A stretch of DNA of 64,000 nt from Croceimicrobium sp963977415 (GTDB lineage Bacteria; Bacteroidota; Bacteroidia; Flavobacteriales; Schleiferiaceae): NCBI GenBank assembly GCA_963977415.1, contig CAXBOS010000001.1, forward strand, positions 124,001-188,000, in the 5' to 3' direction. Position 1 is the stretch's first letter. Each line of letters opens with the position of its first letter. Below the pieces are notes generated by a model. It was not told the DNA's origin. It was given only the letters and a program-made list of their open reading frames with translations, and ran no database searches. A program made the position numbers and the translations under genes. Shown here piece by piece: positions 52,641 to 61,458 of this stretch.

Positions 52641-53647
52641 TTTGTAATTTCAATCGTATTCAAAATACTCTCCAATTCGAAGAGCGTTTTACGTTTCTTT
52701 TTATCGGGCTGCAGTAAAAACGCATCTATATAAATGAGCTGTTTATGCTTTTCGTCGTAAATGCTATAGCTTACAAAAGGGCCGCCCATAATGTCGCCTT
52801 CGCTGCGCCAAAGTCCGCGGGTTTTTAGGGCGAAATTATTGGAAATTTCAGTGGGTTCGCTTTGAGGTTTAATAAGATCTTCGGTAACCATATAGCTGTT
52901 TTCACGGGCACCTGCTACATAGAGTTTAGTGAGGCTATCGCGCAGAGGAACAAGGTGTTCGCCAATTATAGCGCTTTCTTGCGGAAGCGGACCACGGTAA
53001 ATAATAATACCCATATCATTCACTTTGGTACGGCGCCAGTAAATTACTAAGTCTTTCTTTTCGACGCTAATTTCAAAGTCTTTGGGAATGCTAATTTTGA
53101 TATAATTTTCGGCTAGAAAATCGGGATAGAGTTTATGGGTAAGAGCGGCAATGCGTTTACTCATGCGTAGCATTTCGCGCTGCTCTATAAGGGCGTCCAT
53201 TTCTTTATTCTTGGCTAAAATATGCTTGCGCAGAAGGGCTTCGGTAGGAGCTTGAAGGTAAAATACTAACTGATCGCGAGCCCACTTATCGTTTTCACTG
53301 GTAAAGATGGTGCTATCACCGAGGCTAAGAAGCACTAAATAGCGCGACCTTTTTAATAAATCGCCGAAATCGCGGCTACCTACTTGTCGAACGGTATAAA
53401 GTGGTTCGGGTTGCGGTAAGCCGTAGGTCATGGCCGTAAAATGCTTTAAGAAGGCATCTCCTGCAGGGCCATCCCAAACTTTATCATCGGCAACAACCAG
53501 AATATCTAAAATGCCGCCATTACTAGGGGGTAGCACCTTTTCGCTGCCAAAAATACCTGAGGCTCCCTTGCCTTCTTCCGAATTAGTGCAGGCACTCACA
53601 AGAGTAAGACTTACGAAAAGAAGAAAGAAGGATTTTAGAGCGTTCAT
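52637..53647 (-). CDS. DUF4837 family lipoprotein
   Basis: A 336-aa lipoprotein (lipobox VSAC, Cys20) of a family conserved in Bacteroidota. Landmarks: ILVVADDKVWDGPAGDAF near residue 50, PLYTVRQVG, RDQLVFYLQAPTEALL, and the C-terminal RGLWRSEGDIMGGPFVSYSIYD. Function unknown. It is 6 bases after mltD and so likely works in the envelope beside the lytic transglycosylase. Confidence 0.88.
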   Translation of the reverse strand: MNALKSFFLLFVSLTLVSACTNSEEGKGASGIFGSEKVLPPSNGGILDILVVADDKVWDGPAGDAFLKHFTAMTYGLPQPEPLYTVRQVGSRDFGDLLKRSRYLVLLSLGDSTIFTSENDKWARDQLVFYLQAPTEALLRKHILAKNKEMDALIEQREMLRMSKRIAALTHKLYPDFLAENYIKISIPKDFEISVEKKDLVIYWRRTKVNDMGIIIYRGPLPQESAIIGEHLVPLRDSLTKLYVAGARENSYMVTEDLIKPQSEPTEISNNFALKTRGLWRSEGDIMGGPFVSYSIYDEKHKQLIYIDAFLLQPDKKKRKTLFELESILNTIEITN

Positions 53648-53653
53648 AGGCGT

Positions 53654-55189
53654 TTAGCTTTCTTTATAAATTTTGAGGGTCATTCCTGGTTTTAAACGAC
53701 GGGCATTGTCAATATTGTTCCACGACATGATGTTTTCCGCACTAATACCGGGATATTTTTGAGCAATGGAGTAAAAAGTCTCCCCATCTTGCACGCGGTA
53801 ACTTTCGTATTCTCCGCTTTTACTGGGCGTAGAAGGGCTATTACTGCTTTTGGAGCTGTTAGAAGCGACAGTTTCTGTGGGCAAACGACGCGGGTAAATA
53901 GTTAGTCTCTGCCCGATATGTATAGTGTTACCGCGCAGACCGTTCCAGCTGCGAATGCTGCTAACACTTACGCCATATTTTTGGGCGATTGTTCCTAAAA
54001 CTTCTCCCCGACGCACCTTGTGGCGGATACGATCGTTCATCGGAACTTCTTCGGGCACTTCCGCTTGGTTTTCTTCGAAATGTAGGGCTGCTATTTTGTA
54101 AATCGAATCTTCGTTACTAACAAAAAGACCAATTTTATCTTGCGGTAAAACCAAGGCATAGGCGCCTCCTTCTTTTTTGGGAATAAGCTTATGACGGTAA
54201 GCAGGATTGAGGAATTCTAATTCCTCTTCACTAATGTCTATTAGTTTAGTAATCTGCTCGAAGCTAAGGCGCTCTTTAATATTTACCGTGTCCGTACTAA
54301 AAAAAGAAGGCTTTAATTGAGTTGGGAAGATGAGGTGTTCCTCATGGTAATTCATAATGTAATTTACCGCAATAAAGGCAGGCACATAACTAGCTGTTTC
54401 ACGCGGAAGGTAGGGACGAATGGCCCAGTAATCTTTTTGACCACCACTGCGACGAATCGCTTTATTTACATTGCCTGGCCCAGAATTATAGGCCGCTAAT
54501 GCTAAATTCCAATCGTCGAAAATGCGATAAAGGTGAGTGAGATACTGGCAAGCCGCCTCGGTAGATTTAATGGGATCATTGCGCTCGTCGATATAGCTAT
54601 TAACGCTTAAGCCGTTCATTTTCCCCGTGGCGTACATAAACTGCCATAAGCCTGTTGCACCTACGCGTGAACGTGCCATTGGATTTAAGGCTGATTCAAC
54701 TACCGCTAGATATTTAAGCTCTAGGGGCATGTCGTATTTATCCAAAGCTTGCTCGAAAAGTGGGAAGTAATATTGGGCTAAACCAAGCATTTTACTAACC
54801 TGCTCGCGACGACGAATGGAGTACAATTCGATATACGACTTTACGGTAGAGTTGTAGCCCAAGGCCATGGGGCTGAGCTCATTTAAGGCAGCTAAGCGAG
54901 CGGCATAAATGCTATCGCTAAAGCGAGGTGCTTCGGCATTAGTGGTGTTCCAAAGCATAATGCTATCGGAATCGTTCAAGCGAACGCTATTTAAATCTTC
55001 AAAAAAGCTAAGACTTAATAGGCTGTCTAGACGGGCAGCAAAGGGATCGTCTTCTAATTGTATGGCGTCTAAAGCTACCAGTTTAGGCTTAACAATACTA
55101 TCGGTTTCCCCTTTCTTAGGGTTTCCCCCAAAAAGTAGAGCCGGGAGAAATAAAACCTTAGTAGAGAGTAAAATTATTTTTTTCTTCAT
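53654..55189 (-). CDS. mltD: Lytic murein transglycosylase (MltD-like) with two LysM domains
   Basis: A 511-aa exported enzyme that cleaves peptidoglycan to 1,6-anhydromuramyl products. A signal peptide (1-21) is followed by a GH23/SLT domain with the catalytic Glu in AVVESALNP, then GATGLWQFM and AAYNSGPGNVNKAI. Two LysM domains sit at the C-terminus (HKVRRGEVLGTIAQKYGVS and YRVQDGETFYSIAQKYPGI). First of a two-gene unit with the DUF4837 lipoprotein. Confidence 0.94.
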   Translation of the reverse strand: MKKKIILLSTKVLFLPALLFGGNPKKGETDSIVKPKLVALDAIQLEDDPFAARLDSLLSLSFFEDLNSVRLNDSDSIMLWNTTNAEAPRFSDSIYAARLAALNELSPMALGYNSTVKSYIELYSIRRREQVSKMLGLAQYYFPLFEQALDKYDMPLELKYLAVVESALNPMARSRVGATGLWQFMYATGKMNGLSVNSYIDERNDPIKSTEAACQYLTHLYRIFDDWNLALAAYNSGPGNVNKAIRRSGGQKDYWAIRPYLPRETASYVPAFIAVNYIMNYHEEHLIFPTQLKPSFFSTDTVNIKERLSFEQITKLIDISEEELEFLNPAYRHKLIPKKEGGAYALVLPQDKIGLFVSNEDSIYKIAALHFEENQAEVPEEVPMNDRIRHKVRRGEVLGTIAQKYGVSVSSIRSWNGLRGNTIHIGQRLTIYPRRLPTETVASNSSKSSNSPSTPSKSGEYESYRVQDGETFYSIAQKYPGISAENIMSWNNIDNARRLKPGMTLKIYKES

Positions 55190-55265
55190 GAGGCTAATAG
55201 CTAAGAAGGGAATTTACAGAATAATAAAGAGCCCCTCAATGAGGGTTTAACGAAAGGACTAACCT

Positions 55266-56684
55266 TTAATTGTTAACTAATGTGTGTGCAAATTGCAGCA
55301 AATCAGCTTCTTCGTATTTGGCTGCTGTAAACTGCATACCTAAGGGTAGACCGTTTTTATGTTGAGCTAGCGGCAAGGAGATAGAAGGGCAACCGGTAAT
55401 GTTAGCATGTACAGTGAAGATATCTTCTAAATACATTTGAGTAGGGTCACTTTCCACTTGGTTTAAAGGGAAAGGTGTGTGCGGCGTGGTGGGTGAAAAA
55501 ATGAAATCATAATCTTGGAAGATTTCATTGGTTTTATCGCTAACCAAGCGACGGGTTTTTTGAGCTTTGCCGTAATAAGCATCGTAATATCCACTGCTTA
55601 AAACAAAGGTTCCTAAAAGAATACGACGTTTCACTTCGGGGCCAAAGCCTTCGGTACGGGATAGTTTGTAGGTGCTTTCTAAGTCGTGTGCATTAGGACT
55701 GCGATAACCAAAATGGATTCCATCGTAGCGCGCTAAATTACTGCTGGCTTCGGCAGTGCTTAAAATATAATAAGTAGGTACAAGATACTCGAGTAGCGGA
55801 AAGTCGATACCTTCCACGGTATGCCCCGCGGCTCTTAGTTTTTCGATAAAGGCTTCTGCTTGAGCACGTACTTCGGGGTCGAGGCTCGCATTTTCTAGCG
55901 CATCTTTAAAGTAGGCAATCTTGCGTGTTTGTTTTTCCCCATCTAGGGAAACCGGTGTTACCTCGCGTTGGCTGCAGGTATTATCGTATTGATCGGCGCC
56001 AGCCATTACTTCGTAAAGTAGCGCTGTGTCTTCTATGCTATTGCAGAAAGGACCTATTTGGTCGAAACTCGAAGCAAAGGCAATAAGTCCGTGGCGGGAA
56101 ATCCGTCCGTAACTGGGTTTAAAACCATAAATACCCGTAAAGCTGGCGGGCTGACGAATAGAGCCGCCGGTATCGCTACCGAGGCTGGCCATGCATAAAC
56201 CTGCCGCTACGGCAGCGGCGCTACCACCCGATGAACCACCGGGAACAAGGTTTTTATCGAGCGGGTTTTTTACGGGACCGTAATGACTAAAACGGTTGGA
56301 GGAACCCATGGCGAACTCATCGCAGTTGAGGCGACCAATAATAATCGCATCTTCTTCCAAAAGCCTTTCTACGGCAGTGGCCGAATAGAGCGAAGTGAAA
56401 CCTTCTAAAATTTTACTGGCGGCGCTAAGGCCATGGTCTTGGTAGGCGATATTATCTTTAATACCGATCACCAATCCTGCTAATTTCCCAGCGGTGCCAT
56501 GTTTTATCTTGGCATCAATTACCGTGGCTCTGCTGCGAGCATCGTGGGAGTAGACCTCCACGAAGGCATTAAGGTCTTTATGATCCTCAATTTTTTGTAG
56601 GTAATGCTCTACAAGTTGGGTGCAACTAGTTTTACCATTACTTAAATCGCTTTGTAGAGCCTGAAGGTTAGAATAGTCCGCCAA
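55266..56684 (-). CDS. gatA: Asp-tRNA(Asn)/Glu-tRNA(Gln) amidotransferase subunit A
   Basis: A 472-aa amidase subunit of GatCAB, which supplies ammonia to convert misacylated Glu-tRNA(Gln) or Asp-tRNA(Asn). The Ser-cisSer-Lys triad is intact: Lys76 in GIKDNIA, Ser151 in GGSSGGSAAA and Ser175 in GSDTGGSIRQP. The N-terminal helix and the length match GatA rather than a general amidase. It lies 18 bases after tatA. gatB and gatC are not in the window. Confidence 0.94.
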   Translation of the reverse strand: MADYSNLQALQSDLSNGKTSCTQLVEHYLQKIEDHKDLNAFVEVYSHDARSRATVIDAKIKHGTAGKLAGLVIGIKDNIAYQDHGLSAASKILEGFTSLYSATAVERLLEEDAIIIGRLNCDEFAMGSSNRFSHYGPVKNPLDKNLVPGGSSGGSAAAVAAGLCMASLGSDTGGSIRQPASFTGIYGFKPSYGRISRHGLIAFASSFDQIGPFCNSIEDTALLYEVMAGADQYDNTCSQREVTPVSLDGEKQTRKIAYFKDALENASLDPEVRAQAEAFIEKLRAAGHTVEGIDFPLLEYLVPTYYILSTAEASSNLARYDGIHFGYRSPNAHDLESTYKLSRTEGFGPEVKRRILLGTFVLSSGYYDAYYGKAQKTRRLVSDKTNEIFQDYDFIFSPTTPHTPFPLNQVESDPTQMYLEDIFTVHANITGCPSISLPLAQHKNGLPLGMQFTAAKYEEADLLQFAHTLVNN

Positions 56685-56702
56685 GGTATTGTACTTAAAT
56701 TT

Positions 56703-56903
56703 TTAGGCTTTGTTGCCTTTATCTGAATCTTTGTTGTCTTTGTCGTCTTCTTTTACAGCATCTTTAAATTCTTTGATGCCGCCGCCTAAGCCGCGCATTA
56801 ACTCAGGAATTTTACGACCTCCAAATAATAAGAGGACAAGCGCTACTATAAGAATGATTTGCCAAGGACCAACAGCTCCTAACATGACAGATAATAGAGT
56901 CAT
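56703..56903 (-). CDS. tatA: Twin-arginine translocase subunit TatA/TatE
   Basis: A 66-aa protein: one N-terminal TM helix (WQIILIVALVLLLFGG), the hinge and amphipathic helix KIPELMRGLGGGIKEFKDAV, and an acidic/basic disordered tail. This is the pore-forming TatA layout. The first ATG at 56901-56903 is used; an internal ATG six codons on would also give a functional TatA. tatC is not in the window. Confidence 0.93.
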   Translation of the reverse strand: MTLLSVMLGAVGPWQIILIVALVLLLFGGRKIPELMRGLGGGIKEFKDAVKEDDKDNKDSDKGNKA

Positions 56904-56929
56904 AATAATTTATGAATGAAATTTGGGTG

Positions 56930-56937
56930 CAAAGTTA
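56930..56937 (-). promoter_or_regulatory. Putative -7 box of tatA-gatA promoter
   Basis: Minus strand TAACTTTG fully matches TAnnTTTG, 26 bases before the tatA ATG. Confidence 0.55.
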
Positions 56938-57123
56938 CTAAAAGAAAAGGCTCGGCTGGGTTAAAGGCGGTACTCATATTTTGGAGACTTTTGGGGCGGA
57001 GAGTCAGAGTCTTAATGAGCCCCATTTATTAGTTGTGCCCTTAAAAGGATCAAAGTTTTTGAAACCATGGTTTAGGAGATGATCAAAATCTGTAGTCATC
57101 GGTGCGAAAAGAATTTTTTACGT

Positions 57124-57211
57124 GAGTAAAATTTACCCGCACAAAGACAACGAGAGTAAAAATATTGTAAATTTACCCTCGTATGCGCAACAAGTGTAAA
57201 ATTTACTCTCG
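57124..57211 (+). promoter_or_regulatory. Cluster of three palindromic operator-like repeats upstream of fic
   Basis: Three copies of an inverted repeat lie within 90 bases before the Fic ATG. GTAAAATTTAC is at 57126-57136 and again at 57196-57206, and GTAAATTTAC is at 57167-57176. The first copy has the flank GAG, and the third ends in CTCTCG. The middle copy sits inside CGAGAGTAAA...TTTACCCTCG (57151-57181). Copy-to-copy spacing is 41 and 29 bases, close to four and three helical turns. The last copy ends 10 bases before the ATG and would cover the ribosome binding site. Likely binding sites for the C-terminal winged helix of the Fic protein (autoregulation), which is inference. Confidence 0.65.
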
Positions 57212-57216
57212 AAATA

Positions 57217-58305
57217 ATGGCTTTTGATAAAACCAAAGCTTACAACGATTTACCGTCGCTTCCGCCGGAGTTCGATTGTGAAACCAAAGCGATTTTGCTG
57301 AAGACTATTGCTGCCAGTAGGGCATTAGCGCAGTTAAATGGTGCTATTCGCAACCTTCCCAATCCTAGTTTATTTTTAGACACTTTGCATCTTCAGGAAG
57401 CAAAAGCCAGTTCGGAGATTGAGAATATAATAACCACCAACGATGATTTATATCAAGCACTAGTAGCCGATAAAAAGCATAAAGATCCCGCTGCTCAGGA
57501 GGTGATAAGTTATAAAGAAGCCATTTGGCTAGGAGTGAAGCGTTTGGAAGAAAGGCCTTTTATTACTACTAATTTATGTATTGAATTGGTACAATGCATT
57601 AAGCAAAATTCGGCGGGGATTCGAACTTCGAGTGGCACAAAATTAGCAAACCCTAATGGTGAGATTATTTATACGCCTCCAGCGGGAGAAAATAGTATTC
57701 GCGAAAAGTTAGCAGACTTTGAAAAGTTTGTGAATCAGAATGATCAACTCGATCCTTTAATTAAGATGGCTATCGCGCATTACCAATTTGAAGCGATTCA
57801 TCCCTTTTTTGATGGCAATGGTAGAACGGGTAGAATCCTGTTATTACTGCAACTGAAAATGGAAAAGCTACTGGATATTCCCGCTTTATTTTTAAGTGAA
57901 TACATTATTGAAAACAAAGAGGCCTACTATGCCCATCTACGGGAAGTGACGGAAAAGCAAAACTGGGAGGCTTTCATTTTATATATGCTCGACATGGTAG
58001 AGCAAACTGCTATTAAAGCTTTGGCAAGCTTAGAGGCTATCATTGCTCTAATGGAAGATACAGGGCAAAAAATTAAGGAACAATTGCCAAAAGAGTATTC
58101 AAAGGAATTACTGGAAGTTATTTTTAAGTTACCCTACACAAAAAGGCAACATCTAATTGATATTGGCTTAGGAACGCCCAAAACAGTGGGTAATTATTTA
58201 ATGGCGCTGGAGGAGAAAGGTTTTTTGAAATCGCTAAAAGTGGGGAAGGAGAAGCTTTATGTAAATCATGCTTTAATGGCGCTGTTGGAGAAAAAGAATT
58301 TTTAG
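57217..58305 (+). CDS. Fic family AMP-transferase with N-terminal inhibitory helix and winged helix
   Basis: A 362-aa Fic protein, expected to transfer AMP (or another nucleotide moiety) to a protein hydroxyl. The catalytic motif HPFFDGNGRTGR spans residues 195-206 and is complete, with catalytic His195. An N-terminal inhibitory motif S65xxxE69N70 (SSEIEN) marks it as a class II, self-inhibited Fic. The C-terminus (about 285-360; LPYTKRQHLIDIGLGTPKTVGNYLMALEEKGFL) is a winged-helix DNA-binding domain. An operator-like repeat cluster precedes it, and there is no separate antitoxin gene. The target protein is unknown. Confidence 0.92.
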   Translation: MAFDKTKAYNDLPSLPPEFDCETKAILLKTIAASRALAQLNGAIRNLPNPSLFLDTLHLQEAKASSEIENIITTNDDLYQALVADKKHKDPAAQEVISYKEAIWLGVKRLEERPFITTNLCIELVQCIKQNSAGIRTSSGTKLANPNGEIIYTPPAGENSIREKLADFEKFVNQNDQLDPLIKMAIAHYQFEAIHPFFDGNGRTGRILLLLQLKMEKLLDIPALFLSEYIIENKEAYYAHLREVTEKQNWEAFILYMLDMVEQTAIKALASLEAIIALMEDTGQKIKEQLPKEYSKELLEVIFKLPYTKRQHLIDIGLGTPKTVGNYLMALEEKGFLKSLKVGKEKLYVNHALMALLEKKNF

Positions 58306-58537
58306 CTCTTAAGCTAATTTAACAGCGAAGGCAGATTAAGGCAAGCTTCTATGTTTTTATCCTCTCATTAGGTTTTAGTGAGAAGAAAAGATTAAAACGG
58401 ATCAAATAGGTGCTCATAGATTCAAGTTCCGAAGGAATCTACCAATTCCCTTTCCCACCCAGTCCTGCCCAAAGCTTTAGCAATAATTGCTTCCGCTTTC
58501 CCCCGCAAATTGGTATCTTCCCCGCCACATTGCGCTT

Positions 58538-59221
58538 ATGGAAACACTGATTAGATTAAAGCAAATCACCCGCGATTTCGCCCTTGGGAGTCAAACCGTT
58601 AAGGTGCTTAAGGGCATCGACTTGAATATCGAGAAAAATGAGTACGTGGCCCTCATGGGTCCTTCGGGAAGTGGAAAATCTACCTTAATGAACTTGCTTG
58701 GTTGCCTTGATACGCCTACCGGTGGCGAATATTGGTTAAATGGCAAGGACGTTAGTAAAATGAGCGATAATGAACTAGCAGAGGTACGCAACACCGAAAT
58801 CGGTTTTGTCTTTCAAACCTTTAACCTCTTGCCACGCAGCACGGCTCTTGAAAACGTAAGTCTTCCCATGGTTTATGCGGGAAAGAGCAATAGTGAAAGA
58901 GTGAGCCGCGCCACCGACGTGTTAGAGCAAGTAGGCCTTTCCGACCGTATGGATCACCGCCCTAATCAACTTTCGGGTGGGCAGCGCCAAAGAGTAGCAG
59001 TAGCGCGTGCTCTGGTAAATAAACCTTCCATCATCCTCGCCGATGAACCTACCGGTAACCTCGACTCGAAAACCTCGGTAGAAATAATGAACCTCTTCAG
59101 TGATATTCACGCCCTCGGCAATACAGTAATTCTCGTAACCCACGAAGAAGAGATTGCCCAACACGCCAAACGCATCATTCGCCTACGCGATGGAATTATA
59201 GAATCAGACGAATTAACTTAA
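58538..59221 (+). CDS. ABC transporter ATPase, LolD/MacB type
   Basis: A 227-aa ABC ATPase. I use the ATG at 58538 (METLIRLKQI) because homologues start there. Walker A GPSGSGKSTL, Q-loop FQTFNLLPR, signature LSGGQRQR, Walker B IILADEPTGNLD and the H-loop VTHEEE are all present. The sequence belongs to the MacB/LolD/FtsE-type group that couples to FtsX-like permeases for lipoprotein or peptide export. No permease gene is adjacent, so it must work with one encoded elsewhere. The SDR gene starts 3 bases after its stop. Confidence 0.92.
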   Translation: METLIRLKQITRDFALGSQTVKVLKGIDLNIEKNEYVALMGPSGSGKSTLMNLLGCLDTPTGGEYWLNGKDVSKMSDNELAEVRNTEIGFVFQTFNLLPRSTALENVSLPMVYAGKSNSERVSRATDVLEQVGLSDRMDHRPNQLSGGQRQRVAVARALVNKPSIILADEPTGNLDSKTSVEIMNLFSDIHALGNTVILVTHEEEIAQHAKRIIRLRDGIIESDELT

Positions 59222-59224
59222 GAT

Positions 59225-60013
59225 ATGGATTTAAACCTCAGTGGTAAAAATGCCCTTGTATGCGGAGCCAGCGATGGCATTGGCAAAGCCACCGCTTTAG
59301 AATTAGCCCGCATGGGCGCGACCGTTACTCTTTTAGCTCGCAATCCCGAAAAATTGCAAAGCGTACTCGCCGAGCTATCTAGCCCGAGTGGCCAAACACA
59401 TCAGTTTTTAAGCGCCGATTTTAACGACCTTATTTCTCTAGAAGCAGTTCTTAGCACCGTTTTAGAAAAAGGTCTGACCTTTAATATTCTTATCAATAAT
59501 ACTGGTGGTCCACCCGCTGGGCCGGCACATACCGCCGATCTTGAAGCTTTTATTACCGCTTTTCGTCAGCATTTATTAGCCAATCAGCTTATCACCAAAT
59601 TGCTTTTACCAAAAATGCGCGCCTCCAATTATGGTCGCATTATCAATGTAATTTCTACTTCCGTTAAAGCACCATTGCCCAACTTGGGCGTCAGCAATAC
59701 CATTCGTGGAGCCGTGGCCAATTGGTCTAAAACGCTTTCGCGTGAACTCGGTCCCGATGGCATTACCGTAAATAATGTACTGCCCGGCGCTACGGAGACC
59801 GGTCGTTTAACGGGCATTATCTCTAATAAGGCCAATAAAACCGGCGCTAAAGAAGATGAGGTAGCGCAAGAAATGACGGCGGAAATTCCTTTGGGACGTT
59901 TTGCTGCTCCCGAGGAAGTAGCCAATGCCATTGCCTTTTTAGCTTCACCAGCGGCCGCTTACATTAGTGGCATAAACCTTCCGGTAGATGGGGGAAGAAC
60001 ACCAAATCTCTAA
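59225..60013 (+). CDS. SDR family oxidoreductase-like protein without YxxxK motif
   Basis: A 262-aa short-chain dehydrogenase/reductase fold protein. The NAD(P) motif CGASDGIGKA and the NNTGGPPAG strand are present. The usual YxxxK catalytic pair is absent: the segment reads LGVSNTIRGAV, with Ser and Arg at the Tyr and Lys positions. This matches the BKR-like subgroup known to lack the catalytic motif. It lies 2 bases before the semialdehyde dehydrogenase gene. This SDR may help 2-aminomuconate/hydroxymuconate metabolism, but reductase activity is doubtful. Confidence 0.85.
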   Translation: MDLNLSGKNALVCGASDGIGKATALELARMGATVTLLARNPEKLQSVLAELSSPSGQTHQFLSADFNDLISLEAVLSTVLEKGLTFNILINNTGGPPAGPAHTADLEAFITAFRQHLLANQLITKLLLPKMRASNYGRIINVISTSVKAPLPNLGVSNTIRGAVANWSKTLSRELGPDGITVNNVLPGATETGRLTGIISNKANKTGAKEDEVAQEMTAEIPLGRFAAPEEVANAIAFLASPAAAYISGINLPVDGGRTPNL

Positions 60014-60015
60014 GC

Positions 60016-61458
60016 ATGGAAATTATTGCTAACTATATAAATGGCGCCCTAGTAGCGCCGCAAGGGGGCGAGTATCTTGATAATTACGAACCCGCCACGG
60101 GCAAAGTGTATGGAAAAATTCCTCGCTCGCAGGCAGATGACGTCGCCGCAGCAGTAAAAGCTGCCGAAGCCGCATTTCCAGCTTGGTCGGCATTAAGTAT
60201 TCAAGAGCGTTCGCGTTTTTTACTTAAAATTTCGGAGGCAATCGACGCCAAGTTAGGCCATCTCGCGCAATCGGAAAGTCGCGATAATGGCAAGCCGATA
60301 AAGTTAGCCGAAGCGGTGGATATTCCCCGGGCACGCGACAATTTCGCATTCTTCGCCACCGCTATTTTACACCAAGAAGACGAGTTTCATAATATGGGCG
60401 AAAAGGGTTTTAATTATACTCTTCGTCAGCCCATTGGCACGGTTGCTTGCATTTCCCCTTGGAATTTGCCGCTCTACTTATTCACTTGGAAAATCGCGCC
60501 CGCCCTGGCCTCAGGCAATTGCGTGGTAGCTAAACCTTCGGAAGTAACACCTTTTACTGCCTTTTTGCTTTCGCAGATTTGCATAGAAGTAGGCTTACCG
60601 GCAGGGGTTTTAAATATCGTACATGGTTTAGGCGCCGAAACCGGACAAGCCATGGTAGAGCACCCTAAAGTGAAGGCGATTTCCTTTACCGGAGGAACTG
60701 CTACAGGAGCACGTATTGCTAGTATTGCCGCCCCGCAATTCAAAAAATTATCGCTCGAATTGGGTGGAAAAAATCCCAATATCATTTTCGCTGACTGCGA
60801 TTTAGAAAGAGCCATCAATATCAGTGCGCGTGCCGCTTTTGCCAATCAGGGACAAATTTGTCTTTGCGGCAGTCGCATCTTTATTGAGCGTTCTATTTAC
60901 GAAGACTTTAAAAAAGGCTTTTTACAGCGCGTAGCGGGATTAAAGGTTGGTCCACCCCAAGAAGCCGATTCACGCATGGGCGCTTTAGTTTCTAAAGATC
61001 ACTTGGAAAAAGTATACTCCTATATCCAACTAGCGCAGGAAGAAGGCGGAAAGATTTTAGCGGGCGGCAATAAAGTGAATTTACCCGCCCCTTACGATCA
61101 GGGTTATTATTTAGAGCCCACCGTTATCGAAGGTTTGGCTTTCGATTGCCGCACCAACCAAGAAGAAATATTTGGACCAGTGGTTACTCTTACCCCTTTC
61201 GATAGTGAGGAAGAAGTTTTAATGATGGCCAATAGCACGGAGTACGGATTGGCTTGTACCATTTTCACAGAAAACCTAAATAAGGCCCACCGCGTAGCTA
61301 AAGAAATTCATAGCGGTATCGTGTGGATTAACGATTGGTTAGTACGCGATTTGCGCACCCCTTTCGGGGGAATGAAAAACAGTGGCGTAGGCCGCGAAGG
61401 GGGTTTTGAAGCCTTGAAGTTTTTTACGGAAGCGAAAAATGTTTGCGTGAATTATTGA
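60016..61458 (+). CDS. 2-aminomuconate 6-semialdehyde dehydrogenase (ALDH8A1-type)
   Basis: A 480-aa NAD-dependent aldehyde dehydrogenase. Catalytic residues are Asn150 (SPWNLPLY), Glu248 (LELGGKNP) and the nucleophile Cys282 (NQGQICLCGSRIF). The Cys segment and the C-terminal part (WINDWLVRDLRTPFGGMKNS) closely resemble human ALDH8A1 and bacterial AMSDH. These oxidise 2-aminomuconate semialdehyde in the kynurenine/3-hydroxyanthranilate route; 2-hydroxymuconic semialdehyde dehydrogenase is the close alternative. It forms a tight unit with the upstream ABC and SDR genes. A RidA protein of the deaminase type for the next step lies at 7020-7436. Confidence 0.88.
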   Translation: MEIIANYINGALVAPQGGEYLDNYEPATGKVYGKIPRSQADDVAAAVKAAEAAFPAWSALSIQERSRFLLKISEAIDAKLGHLAQSESRDNGKPIKLAEAVDIPRARDNFAFFATAILHQEDEFHNMGEKGFNYTLRQPIGTVACISPWNLPLYLFTWKIAPALASGNCVVAKPSEVTPFTAFLLSQICIEVGLPAGVLNIVHGLGAETGQAMVEHPKVKAISFTGGTATGARIASIAAPQFKKLSLELGGKNPNIIFADCDLERAINISARAAFANQGQICLCGSRIFIERSIYEDFKKGFLQRVAGLKVGPPQEADSRMGALVSKDHLEKVYSYIQLAQEEGGKILAGGNKVNLPAPYDQGYYLEPTVIEGLAFDCRTNQEEIFGPVVTLTPFDSEEEVLMMANSTEYGLACTIFTENLNKAHRVAKEIHSGIVWINDWLVRDLRTPFGGMKNSGVGREGGFEALKFFTEAKNVCVNY

